This document shows positions 51,701 through 58,600 of a stretch of DNA of 64,000 nt, piece by piece; positions within the stretch are counted from its first letter, which is position 1, and each line of letters begins with the position of its first letter. Origin of the DNA: Branchiostoma belcheri (lineage: Eukaryota; Chordata; Leptocardii; Amphioxiformes; Branchiostomatidae); NCBI RefSeq assembly GCF_001625305.1, contig NW_017803932.1, forward strand, positions 1,144,362-1,208,361, in the 5' to 3' direction. The notes beneath the pieces are model-generated. The model was not told the origin of the DNA, searched no databases, and was given only the letters and a program-made list of their open reading frames with translations. Both the position numbers and the translations under genes were made by a program.

Positions 51701-52637
51701 GGAAACAATCTCTGTTACTGTTTTCGCAGCGGTTGACGTAAGTTGTGCTAGAAACCGATTCAGAAGAGTGTCTGAGAAAAATACAAGGGCTGGGTTCAGA
51801 CGGGGCCATGTACACGGAGCCCTTTAAACATGCAAGATGAGCCTCCAAAATAGCCCCCGCATGTTTATCTCTGCCATTGACTTGTTTGCACTACAAAAAA
51901 GTGAAAGGTCTGGTTACTCAGCCACCAACACATTCATTCAGGCGTGAAAAGGATTTCCCTTTTTGCAGAAATGCTTTGCCAACATGGCGACACAGAAATC
52001 TTGCTACACTTGCCTTTCACCCTGTGCACCGATGGTAGAAACTTTTCACCTCCCCACAATGGCCCACACAAAAACATCAACAGGTTCACAACAGATTGAT
52101 TTTCAATGGGCTTTTGATAGGTGTAAATGCAATGCTAACTGTGGGCTTTTCTCACAGAGATTGTGTAATGCAGCGAGCACTTACCTCGCTTATCCTTGGT
52201 ATAAGACCGAGTCTGTCCTGTAAAACCACATTTAAACAACAGGATTCAATTATACAAGAAATCAGACCTGAAACCTACTGTAATAAAATACCATAAAAAT
52301 TCATTCAGACCAGCATGTTTATAGTTTACCACATAGGTCTTAAGTAGAATTACAAATGAATTTCATATTATAACCACTTGATTATGAAATGCACTTTTAT
52401 GAAATGCACTTCTTCTTTACCATGAAATTAGAAGTTATAGAAGGCAACGAGCCCTCAAATGAAGCTAACAAACAGATATATGTATAAGTCATTTGATACT
52501 TTCAAGGTCCAGATACTTACGGTGTCTCCCATCATGGTGTAAGTTTTGCCTGTTCCTGTTTGGCCATATGCAAACACACATGCATTGTAGCCTTCAAATG
52601 CTGATGCCAGTACATCTGTGCCCAGGTCTTGGAAGAT
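1..52637 (-). CDS. STARD9: STARD9/KIF16A-like giant kinesin-3 (partial at both ends)
   Basis: Kinesin-3 family microtubule motor, assembled from exons whose GT-AG junctions and phases I read directly. Order: P-loop [21 protein letters not shown], switch I SSRSH, switch [34 protein letters not shown], neck, FHA-like domain, coiled coil, and a giant disordered tail. At least 4,957 codons are present. Residues [19 protein letters not shown] and [13 protein letters not shown] match what I remember of human STARD9 better than KIF16B, which has ERADATGATG at that point. The S-x-DSL motifs in the tail are also STARD9-like. In vertebrates STARD9 is a giant centrosome/spindle and lysosome-associated kinesin with a C-terminal START domain. 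The START domain would lie left of base 1, and the first motor exons are not found. A common ancestor of STARD9 and KIF16B is the main alternative. An automatic model will be disturbed by the duplicated haplotype segment. Confidence 0.85.
873..884 (-). other. SILK-type PP1 docking motif
   Basis: SILK within [11 protein letters not shown], a match to the [G/S]-I-L-[R/K] PP1 motif. Pairing with RVxF is typical of PP1 regulators such as inhibitor-2 and KNL1, although there SILK usually comes first. Confidence 0.5.
1023..1037 (-). other. RVxF-type PP1 docking motif KRVSF
   Basis: KRVSF, followed by SDEVDIL, in a disordered acidic context. This is the canonical [K/R]-V-x-F form that docks protein phosphatase 1 catalytic subunit. 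The function is inferred from the motif and from the SILK motif about 50 residues later. Confidence 0.5.
5277..5327 (-). other. Amphipathic helix 3, RII-anchoring-like
   Basis: [17 protein letters not shown], pattern V-xx-LA-xx-VV-xx-AI-xx-A, a full fit to the RII-binding consensus. It lies about 130 residues after helix 2 and just after the 30-residue tandem repeat. Confidence 0.45.
5343..5522 (-). repeat. Tandem 30-residue duplication in the tail
   Basis: Two adjacent 90-bp units (5433-5522 and 5343-5432) share [18 protein letters not shown]: [20 protein letters not shown] and [20 protein letters not shown]. The first halves are nearly identical and the second halves have drifted. Confidence 0.85.
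5658..5720 (-). other. Amphipathic helix 2, RII-anchoring-like
   Basis: [20 protein letters not shown] in an otherwise disordered acidic tail. The pattern V-xx-FA-xx-VI-xx-AV-xx-A fits the published RII-binding consensus at each position and resembles the designed AKAP helix QIEYLAKQIVDNAIQQA. Confidence 0.45.
6213..6272 (-). other. Amphipathic helix 1, RII-anchoring-like
   Basis: [20 protein letters not shown], preceded by PLSPA. Hydrophobic pairs repeat every three to four residues (I, FA, FA, TV, AM) as in PKA RII-binding helices. One position is Thr instead of an aliphatic residue, so the match is near rather than full. Confidence 0.35.
6625..7379 (-). repeat. Five imperfect 46-56-residue protein repeats
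   Basis: Unit starts at about 7379, 7220, 7064, 6896 and 6758 (spacing 159, 156, 168 and 138 bp). A shared frame of TGTQ-x-D-x-PE, then an acidic/QQ part with NFGI, ending STQLSDS or DYSDS, for example [10 protein letters not shown] / [10 protein letters not shown] / [10 protein letters not shown] and EDSTDYSDS / EDSTQLSDS / ITQLSDS. The units are diverged, so the expansion is old. All stay in frame. Confidence 0.7.
8406..9842 (-). other. Array of eight xSxDSL motifs in the tail
   Basis: Within about 480 codons: YSDDSL (9825-9842), YSVDSL (9702-9719), DSADSL (9579-9596), YSADSL (9033-9050), HSDDSL (8787-8804), FSDDSL (8664-8681), YSVDSL (8562-8579), VSEDSL (8406-8423). Each sits in an acidic context with basic stretches between. 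From memory, human STARD9 has NYSLDSL, QLSEDSL and SFSLDSL at a similar place, so the array appears ancestral. The partner or kinase is unknown. Confidence 0.7.
10040..11030 (-). other. Basic Ser/Pro/Lys tail region (SPTK repeats)
   Basis: Inside the giant exon the protein turns strongly basic, with many S/T-P-x-K units: [45 protein letters not shown]. This resembles the projection/microtubule-binding regions of tau- and MAP-like proteins and proline-directed kinase targets. A second microtubule-binding site regulated by CDK-type phosphorylation is inference. A long antisense open frame across the same bases follows from this composition. Confidence 0.6.
11640..11678 (-). other. Double DSG motif, possible phosphodegron
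   Basis: [14 protein letters not shown] carries two DSG triplets; the second is DSG-x3-S, a spaced form of the beta-TrCP degron DSGxxS. Vertebrate STARD9 has been reported to be turned over by a PLK1/beta-TrCP route. The match here is short and may be chance in a Ser/Asp-rich tail. Confidence 0.25.
12780..13195 (-). other. STARD9: Intron, 416 bp
   Basis: Short AT-rich intron between the coiled-coil end exon and the giant exon. Nothing recognisable inside. Confidence 0.85.
13196..13371 (-). CDS. STARD9: Coiled-coil end and linker exon
   Basis: 176 bp. [20 protein letters not shown] continues the helix, and [20 protein letters not shown] starts a more disordered Thr/Ser-rich part ending TATTLTDQ. 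It joins the giant exon in phase 0. Confidence 0.9.
13577..13797 (-). CDS. STARD9: Coiled-coil exon
   Basis: 221 bp encoding about 74 residues rich in E, Q, K and R with no proline: [20 protein letters not shown] onward to [16 protein letters not shown]. Heptad-like hydrophobic spacing indicates a dimerising coiled coil. It joins the next exon through a split Ala codon. Confidence 0.92.
13798..30128 (-). other. STARD9: Intron, 16.3 kb
   Basis: The largest intron within the seen gene. It is AT-rich, with many short spurious open frames on both strands and no segment with coding-like codon use and splice sites that fits the flanking phases. It contains a 75-bp tandem duplication and scattered CRE- and TATA-like words. 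The flanking exons join in phase without anything from here. Confidence 0.75.
20929..21079. repeat. Tandem duplication, two units of about 75 bp
   Basis: Unit 1 (20929-21006) and unit 2 (21007-21079) share ACACTGTGTGACAAT, ATATTTTTTACAGCAGATA and GTTACCAGATTTA, with small indels between. A simple local duplication in an intron. Confidence 0.8.
30129..30182 (-). CDS. STARD9: Coiled-coil start exon [13 protein letters not shown]
   Basis: 54 bp, [17 protein letters not shown] then two bases of Arg. It begins the charged helix (compare FERQQREELEKLE in KIF16B). A 16.3-kb intron follows. Confidence 0.88.
30183..32504 (-). other. STARD9: Intron, 2.3 kb
   Basis: No exon, RNA gene or mobile element recognised. 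Confidence 0.75.
32505..32617 (-). CDS. STARD9: Ser/Pro linker exon
   Basis: 113 bp, [20 protein letters not shown] then [17 protein letters not shown]. Low-complexity Ser/Pro linker between the FHA domain and the coiled coil. The donor GTAAGTAC leaves two bases, completed as Ser by the next exon. Confidence 0.85.
32618..33165 (-). other. STARD9: Intron, 548 bp
   Basis: AT-rich spacer between the FHA end exon and the Ser/Pro linker exon. Nothing recognisable. Confidence 0.8.
33166..33257 (-). CDS. STARD9: FHA-domain end exon
   Basis: 92 bp, [20 protein letters not shown] then [11 protein letters not shown]. It matches the GAVILLGxxxxFRFNHPxEA signature that ends the FHA region of KIF16B and STARD9. 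The preceding Gly codon is split by the intron. Confidence 0.93.
33258..35031 (-). other. STARD9: Intron, 1.8 kb
   Basis: No coding segment seen. Contains two related 24-bp units (34157-34180 and 34240-34263) of the form GGYCACAGTRGMCAGGTGG, possibly remnants of a minisatellite. Confidence 0.7.
35032..35169 (-). CDS. STARD9: FHA-domain exon 2
   Basis: 138 bp. It completes [18 protein letters not shown] and continues [31 protein letters not shown]. The EHC and VNG positions are typical of FHA domains of kinesin-3. A phosphothreonine-binding role is a family inference. Confidence 0.92.
35314..35365 (-). CDS. STARD9: FHA-domain exon 1
   Basis: 52 bp, [17 protein letters not shown] then one base of a split Val. 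It corresponds to the GRxDxxxEQDIVL strand of the kinesin-3 FHA domain, although the usual GR is IG here. Confidence 0.88.
35366..35710 (-). other. STARD9: Intron, 345 bp
   Basis: Intron downstream of alternative exon A. Nothing recognisable. Confidence 0.8.
35711..35839 (-). CDS. STARD9: Alternative pre-FHA exon, version A
   Basis: 43 codons, phase 0 at both ends: [15 protein letters not shown], then [16 protein letters not shown] and [13 protein letters not shown] paralogous copy of the exon at 36,271-36,393, with 22 of the last 29 residues identical and a degenerate upstream part. Both exons share the motif order and phases and would give a duplicated block if both were included, so mutually exclusive use is likely. 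Confidence 0.9.
35840..36270 (-). other. STARD9: Intron between the two alternative exons, 431 bp
   Basis: Separates exon B from exon A. Long enough for normal splicing, so steric exclusion by a too-short intron is not the likely mechanism of exclusive choice. Confidence 0.7.
36271..36393 (-). CDS. STARD9: Alternative pre-FHA exon, version B
   Basis: 41 codons, phase 0 at both ends: [13 protein letters not shown], then [17 protein letters not shown] and [12 protein letters not shown]. It is homologous to the VVxDSxLPHL...LSTGxxLYHLKEG block of KIF16B/STARD9 and is the more family-like of the two versions. Acceptor ACCAG, donor GTGCGC. Confidence 0.9.
36394..40114 (-). other. STARD9: Intron, 3.7 kb
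   Basis: Upstream of the alternative exon pair. No third copy of the alternative exon was seen. Chance open frames only. Confidence 0.7.
40115..40174 (-). CDS. STARD9: Linker exon [12 protein letters not shown]
   Basis: 20 codons in phase 0, [20 protein letters not shown]. It matches the conserved LTKxWTxKWNExQ block of KIF16B/STARD9. It can splice in frame to either of the two alternative exons downstream. Confidence 0.92.
40437..40511 (-). CDS. STARD9: Linker exon [13 protein letters not shown]
   Basis: 25 codons in phase 0, [20 protein letters not shown] then RNEEK. It takes the position of the helical linker before the conserved TKEWTNKW segment of KIF16B/STARD9. Confidence 0.85.
40512..41333 (-). 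other. STARD9: Intron, 822 bp
   Basis: Nothing recognisable. Confidence 0.75.
41334..41411 (-). CDS. STARD9: Neck exon [14 protein letters not shown]
   Basis: 26 codons in phase 0, [20 protein letters not shown] then LQNHDM. This is the conserved kinesin-3 neck helix ([12 protein letters not shown] in KIF16B). Confidence 0.95.
41412..42080 (-). other. STARD9: Intron, 669 bp, with a short ACATGT repeat
   Basis: Contains a short tandem ACATGT repeat at about 41974-41996; otherwise nothing recognisable. Confidence 0.75.
42081..42178 (-). CDS. STARD9: Motor exon: end of catalytic core
   Basis: 98 bp, [20 protein letters not shown] then [12 protein letters not shown]. The [10 protein letters not shown] helix and NRPKINE are the standard end of a kinesin-3 motor. 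Single copy: it lies left of where the second contig begins. Confidence 0.95.
42464..42640 (-). CDS. STARD9: Motor exon [13 protein letters not shown], allele 1
   Basis: 177 bp, loop [18 protein letters not shown], then [20 protein letters not shown] and NAKTIMIA. It differs from the second copy by two synonymous bases and joins the next exon through a split Ala codon (GCAG plus CC). Confidence 0.92.
43212..43253 (-). CDS. STARD9: Predicted 42-bp cassette exon in a motor surface loop
   Basis: Between the VISAL exon and the ENSLLS exon, the minus strand has a pyrimidine-rich tract ending CCCCCGGACAG, 42 bp, then GTGAGAC. Read with the required phase (two bases in, one base out) it gives [13 protein letters not shown] between split Ala and Ser codons. 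It would extend the loop before PYRDS, a region that is long and Ser-rich in human STARD9 as I remember it. The 42 bp and both splice sites are the same in the second allele (46,791-46,832). No transcript evidence is available; it may be alternative or unused. Confidence 0.4.
43609..43706 (-). CDS. STARD9: Motor exon [11 protein letters not shown], allele 1
   Basis: 98 bp, [20 protein letters not shown] then [17 protein letters not shown] replaces the more common INKSL, a conservative change present in both alleles. Confidence 0.9.
43932..43999 (-). CDS. STARD9: Motor exon with switch II start, allele 1
   Basis: 68 bp, [20 protein letters not shown] then AG. It joins the next exon through a split Ser codon to complete DLAGSERADP. 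Confidence 0.9.
44139..44211 (-). CDS. STARD9: Motor exon with switch I SSRSH, allele 1
   Basis: 73 bp, [19 protein letters not shown] to YFSQ. All catalytic switch I residues are intact. Donor GTGAGA. Confidence 0.9.
44373..44442 (-). CDS. STARD9: Motor exon [10 protein letters not shown], allele 1
   Basis: 70 bp, phase-checked on both sides. It corresponds to the helix before switch I (human STARD9 has GLSQHVVTNY here, from memory). Confidence 0.9.
44691..44806 (-). CDS. STARD9: Motor exon [13 protein letters not shown], allele 1
   Basis: 116 bp with one leading and one trailing split base. Encodes [36 protein letters not shown] and Q. It joins in frame to the DLSRHL exon through a split Asp codon. 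Confidence 0.9.
44942..45003 (-). CDS. STARD9: Motor exon GLFSR, allele 1
   Basis: Same 62-bp exon as 48,399-48,460 with four synonymous substitutions. Phase 0 acceptor, two-base overhang at the donor. First motor exon of the contig that ends at the N gap. Confidence 0.85.
45876..45895. other. Assembly gap of 20 N
   Basis: Twenty N between two contigs whose ends overlap in sequence. The fixed small size suggests a placeholder, not a measured gap. Confidence 0.99.
46045..46221 (-). CDS. STARD9: Motor exon [13 protein letters not shown], allele 2
   Basis: 177 bp. A Ser-rich surface loop ([18 protein letters not shown]) is followed by [20 protein letters not shown] and TIMIA. It is the last exon of this contig before the N gap. 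Its donor leaves one base, which does not fit the phase-0 acceptor of the next exon downstream on the scaffold. Confidence 0.85.
46791..46832 (-). CDS. STARD9: Predicted 42-bp cassette exon, allele 2 copy
   Basis: Unchanged counterpart of 43,212-43,253, with the same acceptor and GTGAG donor, while the surrounding intron has diverged. See that entry for the reading frame. Confidence 0.38.
47187..47284 (-). CDS. STARD9: Motor exon [11 protein letters not shown], allele 2
   Basis: 98 bp, [20 protein letters not shown] through [12 protein letters not shown]. The ADPNYHKDR stretch is the strongest STARD9-type signature in the motor. Two synonymous differences from the other allele, both at the 3' end. 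Confidence 0.85.
47484..47551 (-). CDS. STARD9: Motor exon with switch II start, allele 2
   Basis: 68 bp, [20 protein letters not shown] then AG plus a split Ser. The DLAGSE switch II motif is interrupted by the intron after DLAG. Identical to 43,932-43,999. Confidence 0.85.
47690..47762 (-). CDS. STARD9: Motor exon with switch I SSRSH, allele 2
   Basis: 73 bp, [19 protein letters not shown] and onward to YFSQ. It contains the switch I signature SSRSH that contacts nucleotide in kinesins. Identical to the copy at 44,139-44,211. Confidence 0.85.
47870..47939 (-). CDS. STARD9: Motor exon [10 protein letters not shown], allele 2
   Basis: 70 bp, [20 protein letters not shown] to the first two bases of an Arg codon. 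Identical in coding sequence to the 44,373-44,442 copy. Confidence 0.85.
48150..48265 (-). CDS. STARD9: Motor exon [13 protein letters not shown], allele 2
   Basis: Encodes [19 protein letters not shown] and the [11 protein letters not shown] segment of the motor core. The exon sequence is the same as in the other copy, while the surrounding introns have diverged. Confidence 0.85.
48399..48460 (-). CDS. STARD9: Motor exon GLFSR, allele 2
   Basis: 20 codons plus two bases: [20 protein letters not shown] followed by the first two bases of a serine codon. It differs from the 44,942-45,003 copy by four synonymous changes. It belongs to the contig right of the N gap and is contiguous with the P-loop exons. 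Confidence 0.85.
48601..50266. mobile_element. Non-autonomous DNA transposon with TIRs, Harbinger-like
   Basis: Both ends read GGCCACACCAATTTA inward, and the inverted repeats continue imperfectly for about 35 bp (second shared block TTGGTTAACGGATT). The element is flanked by TTA on both sides (48598-48600 and 50267-50269). A 3-bp TWA target duplication and GGC-type termini suggest the PIF/Harbinger superfamily. It is absent from the matching place in the other allele (near 45,170). No transposase-like open frame is seen in 1,666 bp, so it would depend on a helper. Confidence 0.75.
50963..52184 (-). other. STARD9: Intron part, 1.2 kb
   Basis: Rest of the intron between the [11 protein letters not shown] micro-exon and the GLFSR exon of allele 2. 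No coding segment recognised. Confidence 0.7.
52185..52217 (-). CDS. STARD9: Motor micro-exon [11 protein letters not shown]
   Basis: An 11-codon exon in phase 0 on both sides, with acceptor TTTTACAG and donor GTAAGTG. It supplies the conserved kinesin GLIPRI segment between the P-loop exon and the GLFSR exon. It is too short for an ORF caller and is present once only, upstream of the duplicated haplotype block. Confidence 0.9.
52521..52637 (-). CDS. STARD9: Motor exon: P-loop
   Basis: 39 codons in phase 0, [20 protein letters not shown] through the nucleotide-binding loop GQTGTGKT to TMMGDT. The acceptor is a T-rich tract ending in CAG, the donor GTAAGTAT. It corresponds to the kinesin-3 segment that starts just after the DYSYWS region, so roughly 85-100 N-terminal residues (including VRVRP) must be encoded further upstream. 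Confidence 0.95.
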
Positions 52638-55600
52638 CTGCAACAAACAAACAAAACAACATGCTCAAATCACAGCTTCAACACTTTCTGAATCAGATGA
52701 TATTTAATTCTAAATTACCATATAGATAATTATTGCAATGCCTTTCAGAATTTTGACAAATATGTGAAAGTGTTGTTGTGTATTGTCTATTTTTTGGAAT
52801 TAAGTGGTGTTAAAATTTTACGATCTCCTAACAAGTTACGCCAAGGTGTTTTTATTTATCCTGTATGTTGATACCATTCACCAATCAATACATCTTGTAC
52901 AACATACAATACAGCACTTTCAGTTAGCTGCAACTCTAGACAATAAAAATAACACGGTTCTAAAATAAGATTACACGTGGCCGTGCAAATATGCCTCAAT
53001 GATATCATTTTCACTCTAATTTGTATTTGTACATACGCTATAACTATATTATATCAAACCTAGAAATTGTTTAAAGTTGTGTGAAAGTATAGAAGGCAAT
53101 GAATCCTCTTTTAAGTTAGGGTGTATCTTGTTTCAAGCTGCCAAGTAAATGAACAAGTCAGAACCCCCCACCCTCCAACAACAAAAGGTAGAGGAAAAGA
53201 CAGGTAAGTTAGAGTACATAAATAAGAGAGGCATGGCGGGGAGGGGCATTCGTGACAAATAGCCCGGATCTAGCCTGAATGCTTTCAGACGCAGGCATCT
53301 TTGAAGAGACAGTCACGGGATGCTTCACCTGTCAAGTGCAGAGGCTAATTAATGCATGAGGGGACACCGTGTAGCGCTACGTGCCAGACGTGTCTGCTAT
53401 TGTCCTGCTCTGCTGGCCAAACACATCACTCCTACCACCCTTCTCGCTCAACTCACGGGACAGGTGTTTCACAAACACACACGCTTGACTGATTGGGATA
53501 TATACCTGTAAAGACTCTGGCACTTGCATTGTTGCTTCCAACAATTAATAAGTCAATTAACACAGGAACTGTTAAATCTTGCAAGACTTTACTTCCGGAA
53601 AAGTCAGTTTGAAGAATGAAGACCCGGTTGACTGGATAACTGTATCTGGTTGTGGTGTTAACTGATTTAACTCTATAGGGGGGCAATGCTGTATTCATAG
53701 TTGTCTTGTACGGAGTCAGATAATGTTACCTTTAATTAGGAACAAAGACAGCAGACAGAGGTGTGCCCAGACTCCAAGGCCTGGCCTTGAATGTGGTTAA
53801 GACCTAAGATATTCAACTCACATCATAAGCACAGAAAATATTGCCTTTCTTTCAATATGGACACATGCCAAGGTAAATGTACTTTAAAGGTGTCTCACGT
53901 TGGATTCAAAGCTAACAATACATTCTAGTGGTTGCCTTTTTCCTGCACGTACTTGACCTTGTGTCCATCCAACCATATATGACCTTGGGAAAAAACAACA
54001 TTCTGAAGTATGGCAGAAAACTCCAGTTGTGCTTTTAACTGTCATAACATCCACATCTCAATCTGTGTGCTATTTCTTATTTATTAGTAAACGTTTAGCT
54101 TAAGATGTTACCCATATCTTCTTCAATATAAGTTCTATCAATATCAGAGGATAGTACGCAACTAGCTGTTGGAAAACAGCATTTCTTGTTCAACCTTTTT
54201 GTCCTATGAATACAAAGATCTTTGTAACAGAAGACGTCAAGTTCTAGAAGAGTAGTACGTAAAATATGCCTCAACAACTACTGCTCCCAACAGGGAAAAT
54301 ACGTCACAACAAATATGGTGGGTGGGCTTGTCACAAAGGCAAAGGTGAAGGTCTGCTGTTTCTAACAACAGGAATTGTTGCTTTTACAAATACCAAACCA
54401 CAGGATAACTAAGGGGTAATGCACTCAAGTAAAGCAAGGTGAGTTAACAGGTGGTCGAAAAGAAAAGGCTAACAGGTGGTCTAGAAAGAAATCATGAAGC
54501 AAGTACAAAAGGTCAGAGACTGGCTTAATTATAGTTGCATAAGAATGGATGTCTGGTATTTAAACAAAAGGCACGACTATATAAGGTACATCTTTAGAAA
54601 AATATTATGATGTATACAGTTAGACCAGGGAATGGTAAAATGTGATACAACAAGAAAGACTACCGACGTATGTAGTTACTATAGGTACAGTGGACTGACC
54701 TGCTGGTTTTGTTTAGTTAACAACTGGATAATATTTGGTGGAGTAGCCGTATTTCTGAGAAATACCCTATGAATAGTTTCAACCTGGAAAGACCCTTATG
54801 GTCCCCAACATTCAATGCTCTACAAAATTTGATGCTGTAACTTGAAAAAGTAGACAAGGAAAAACATTTGAAAACTATCTTCTATAACAAAAGTATGACA
54901 GTAACTCTCAACTATTCATCATTATTTTTTTACAACAAAATCTTTTGCTATTGCCATTCTTCTGCATGACTGGCAATGGTGATAAAGAAACAATCAGGCA
55001 AACCACAATGTCAAGTTCAGAAACATTCCATGCTTTAGTTTGTGTAACATTTCCTACATGAGTCTTTCTTTGCACAGCAAACAGCGTTGGGTGTTTACTG
55101 AAAATTCCTGCCGACCTCACACAGGCTGGAAAGGTCGGAGTAATGGTCTGGAAAACGGCGCACAATCCCGGGACAACCCCCGGTGGAACCTAACACAATG
55201 CATTGTGGGACAGATGGGAAATTTACAGTCAGAGTTGACAGAGTAGCAAGGCTGACTGTGGAGAACATAAATGTGAAAGGTGACCAGGTGGCTAGGAGAG
55301 AAAGGCTGGAGATTACATGCCTAGCGGCAGGCAGCTTTGAGAACATGATCTGTTCTAACCCTGACAATTCTCTGGGTGGAAATACTGTGGCTACAGTGGG
55401 ATCAGACAACATATGGTCTCTCTGCACAAAAATAATCTGCATTTTCCTACAGTGATACATACATGAAATAAGTACTGCAATATATAACATCTAATAAAAC
55501 GTCAGTCTTTTCAACCTTCAATCTGCTATGGAAGCCACTTGATATCAAATTTGTAAATTGTTTTATGCAGCCCTCATCCAGGCTGGTGACACCTGGTCTG

Positions 55601-58600
55601 TTAATAGTTACTGTAAGTCAAATCACACAGTAGTAACATTTATTAGCTTATATCAAGTGATAAGCACACAACATTTCACATGTACCCTTATTTAAATACC
55701 TTATTGAAATGCCAGGCAAACAAAACACTACTTCCACACTGCCTATGTACTACAAAATACATTGTACCAAATGTTTCACTGCCAACTTCAAATGTGCGAA
55801 ACCAATATTGCTCCATAGAAAAAACAAAATTGAAGCTGGCCAAACATCAGGGAGTATGTAATCAGTAGAAAGTCAACACCAATTTCAAGCTGAAATTTTA
55901 TGGTAGCCCAGGACACTATTTTTCCATCAATACTTGGTTGCTAATTTGTTCAAACGTCATGGTTCAGGGAATGTTTGATTTCCTGTTCCCCTCCATCAGC
56001 TTGTCTCTCTCCACTATCAATCCCCTGTGACCTGCTGGGGTACCTGCTGTATCCTAGCAAACCTTCCCGCCCCCATCCTGACACCTGCCAGGGGAGGACA
56101 TGTGCAGATGCTGACAGACAGTCTGATAAGGCAGGACAATAACACACATTCCTCATCTGACACCTGTTCCCCTGAACATCAACAGAAACTCCACCATTTA
56201 TCACTGGACCATGTCACAGTAAATAGCAACATTGTTTCAATACAAAATGACTTTGTAAAAGATCTAAGTTTACCCAGTTTTTTTAACCAAATGCATGTGA
56301 TTGACTGTACGAAAGTTATGATCAAGAAAGGTATTACTTTCAATGCTCCAATTGTTAATGACTTTTTCATAGAACCATCAGTAGAATCTGCTCCCAATTT
56401 CCCACTTTTGCTTTAAAAAATAAGGCATATTTCCTTGTATATATCAAGTCTTTGATGTTACGAATCTTTATAGCCTTCATTCAAATAATGGAATCTCTTC
56501 ACTGTACAACTTTTGCTTCAATGGAATATTTTCCATGTGAGTCTGCCTATGTTATATTAGGAATCTTCATTCAAGCAAAGCCTCCATGGTCTAATGATGA
56601 GGCCTATATGTACTGTGACAGGTAGGACATGGTGCATGGCACGTATGTTTGAGCTCCCCTGGTCATGCCATCTCTTAGGTAACATACAATCTACCAGACA
56701 TTCATCCCCTCCCACTGTCTATAGAGGAACTCTAAACTTTCTTCACAGGTTTACCTGGCAAACACAAAGACTTCAAGGAGCTTGTGGGTAGACTCGACAG
56801 CTGCAGAATACTTCTTAAGAACTTGTAAGACATTCCAGAGTTAATGCCTTGGCAATACAGTGTTTCCTTGCCTTAACAGAGATGGATAGAAAGTCCTCAT
56901 GAAAAGAGGCTCAGACTCTTATAGAATCCTGCATGTAAAGTACATACAGACTTACAGCTCAAGTATTTAAACTTTACTGAACTGCATGTCCTTTGTCCAA
57001 CTAAGAAAACATTTTGTGTTAGATGAATGCCATTATGAACATTTTTGCAAACCTTAATACAATTTTTCGCTGAATTTAATCAGACTGAAGTTACTAGTAA
57101 TAACGGGTTGTTATTTGAGGCAAATATTCTTCCCGCTATTCATGAATTTTTCTAATTGTATGCTTGAAAATGTGTAATCTAACACAATAAAGCATACATA
57201 ATAGTAGAAGGACAGCTAGTCCAGTGGAGAGAGATCACCAGTACACAGATGACAATTTGGTATTAAGATACCAACGTTTCAAATCTTCGAGTAAATGTTT
57301 GCGTACACGTGTGTGAACACGATTCTGACTTGATCTGGCAGGGGTAACCTGTAAGGCAAACAGGTTGACACAGAGTAAACACTTAAAACAGGTTGGGCAC
57401 CTATCCACTTAACCTTGGATCTAGGCTGAAGTAGCCAGCAGTCTTTGACTTGCTGTCTACAAGTCTTGTAAGTTATAGACTGCTTGGCTGCTTCAACCTA
57501 GACCCAGTTCCACATTTCATTCCATCTTGGAGCCTTTTAGGCTTGTACCATACAATGTCCCTCATATTCAACCATGGTCGATACTTTGACCCTTTTATTG
57601 GGACTACATACAAGTATCAGGTTTGCTTCTACTTAGTTCTTGGGAAACCCATCTTAGTAATGGGTTACAGGAGCTAGGACCCAGTTTCTCCCACCTACCC
57701 CTAGAACATTCTCAACATTTCTCAAAAGACCACTGCCAAATCTTCAGATAACATTCTTGCATGCAGAGAATGCCATTTTAGCGACTTTTCTCACAAAACT
57801 CATCTATAATAGGTTCTACATAATAAGGACCTTAGATCTACTGTTTACACCCTTTGCAACCAACCAAGACCCCTTCTAAGCTAGACTGTAGCCAGCAACT
57901 CTAATATGATCCGCCACGAGCTTCCGACACCCGAGTCCCCTACACAATCTTTGCTCTATTTCTCCCATCTACAGGTTCCATGCTACTTCTTCCATGACGA
58001 CCCCATTTTTTTTGTCTCCAGAGCTGACTGAACTAAGATAAACTTCTAAGGAATTCCTGACGTCCACAGTTGAAGAGGGCATGCGGGAATGCAGCATTTC
58101 ATGCAACAGATCATCCTAAGGGCTGTCAAAAATTTACAAGTTACTGTATCTCACGGATTCTATTACGCAAAGTAGTTATATCAGTTAGTTAGAATCCTTT
58201 TTTCTCAAAGATTATCTGATGTGCATCATGTTGTTTTCCTCTTGTCCCTCATCGAATTTCGAGGATGCTTATCTTACAAAGCACCTGCTGAAAAGACTCC
58301 ACTTAAATCACCAGTGTCATCTCTGTCAGATTCTTTCAGTTGCACAGAAGCAAGGCATGGGGAAGGTGTATCCTGGTAGTGCCCATTGTTATTCTAAGAA
58401 TTCCTCGCTTCTGAAGTACCCTAACCATCTTAACGTAAACAAATGGTGACTTGGTCAATACTGTGGTACAGCATTGGATGGAGGTTCGGCAGGTGTAGCA
58501 GGATGGAAGCTACCCCTGGTCAAAATATACCCAGCCTGGGTACATTCTGGCCAAGGGTGCAGTCCAGCCTGCTACACTGGTATCAAGCTTTATCTGTGGG

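Noticed and set aside
55095-55490. 131-residue minus-strand open frame
   Set aside because: No kinesin motif, no domain I recognise and no splice sites that fit the phase-0 start of the P-loop exon.
58219-58449. Cys/His-containing plus-strand open frame resembling a zinc finger
   Set aside because: The Cys and His spacing does not match a C2H2 unit and there is no repeat or conserved linker.
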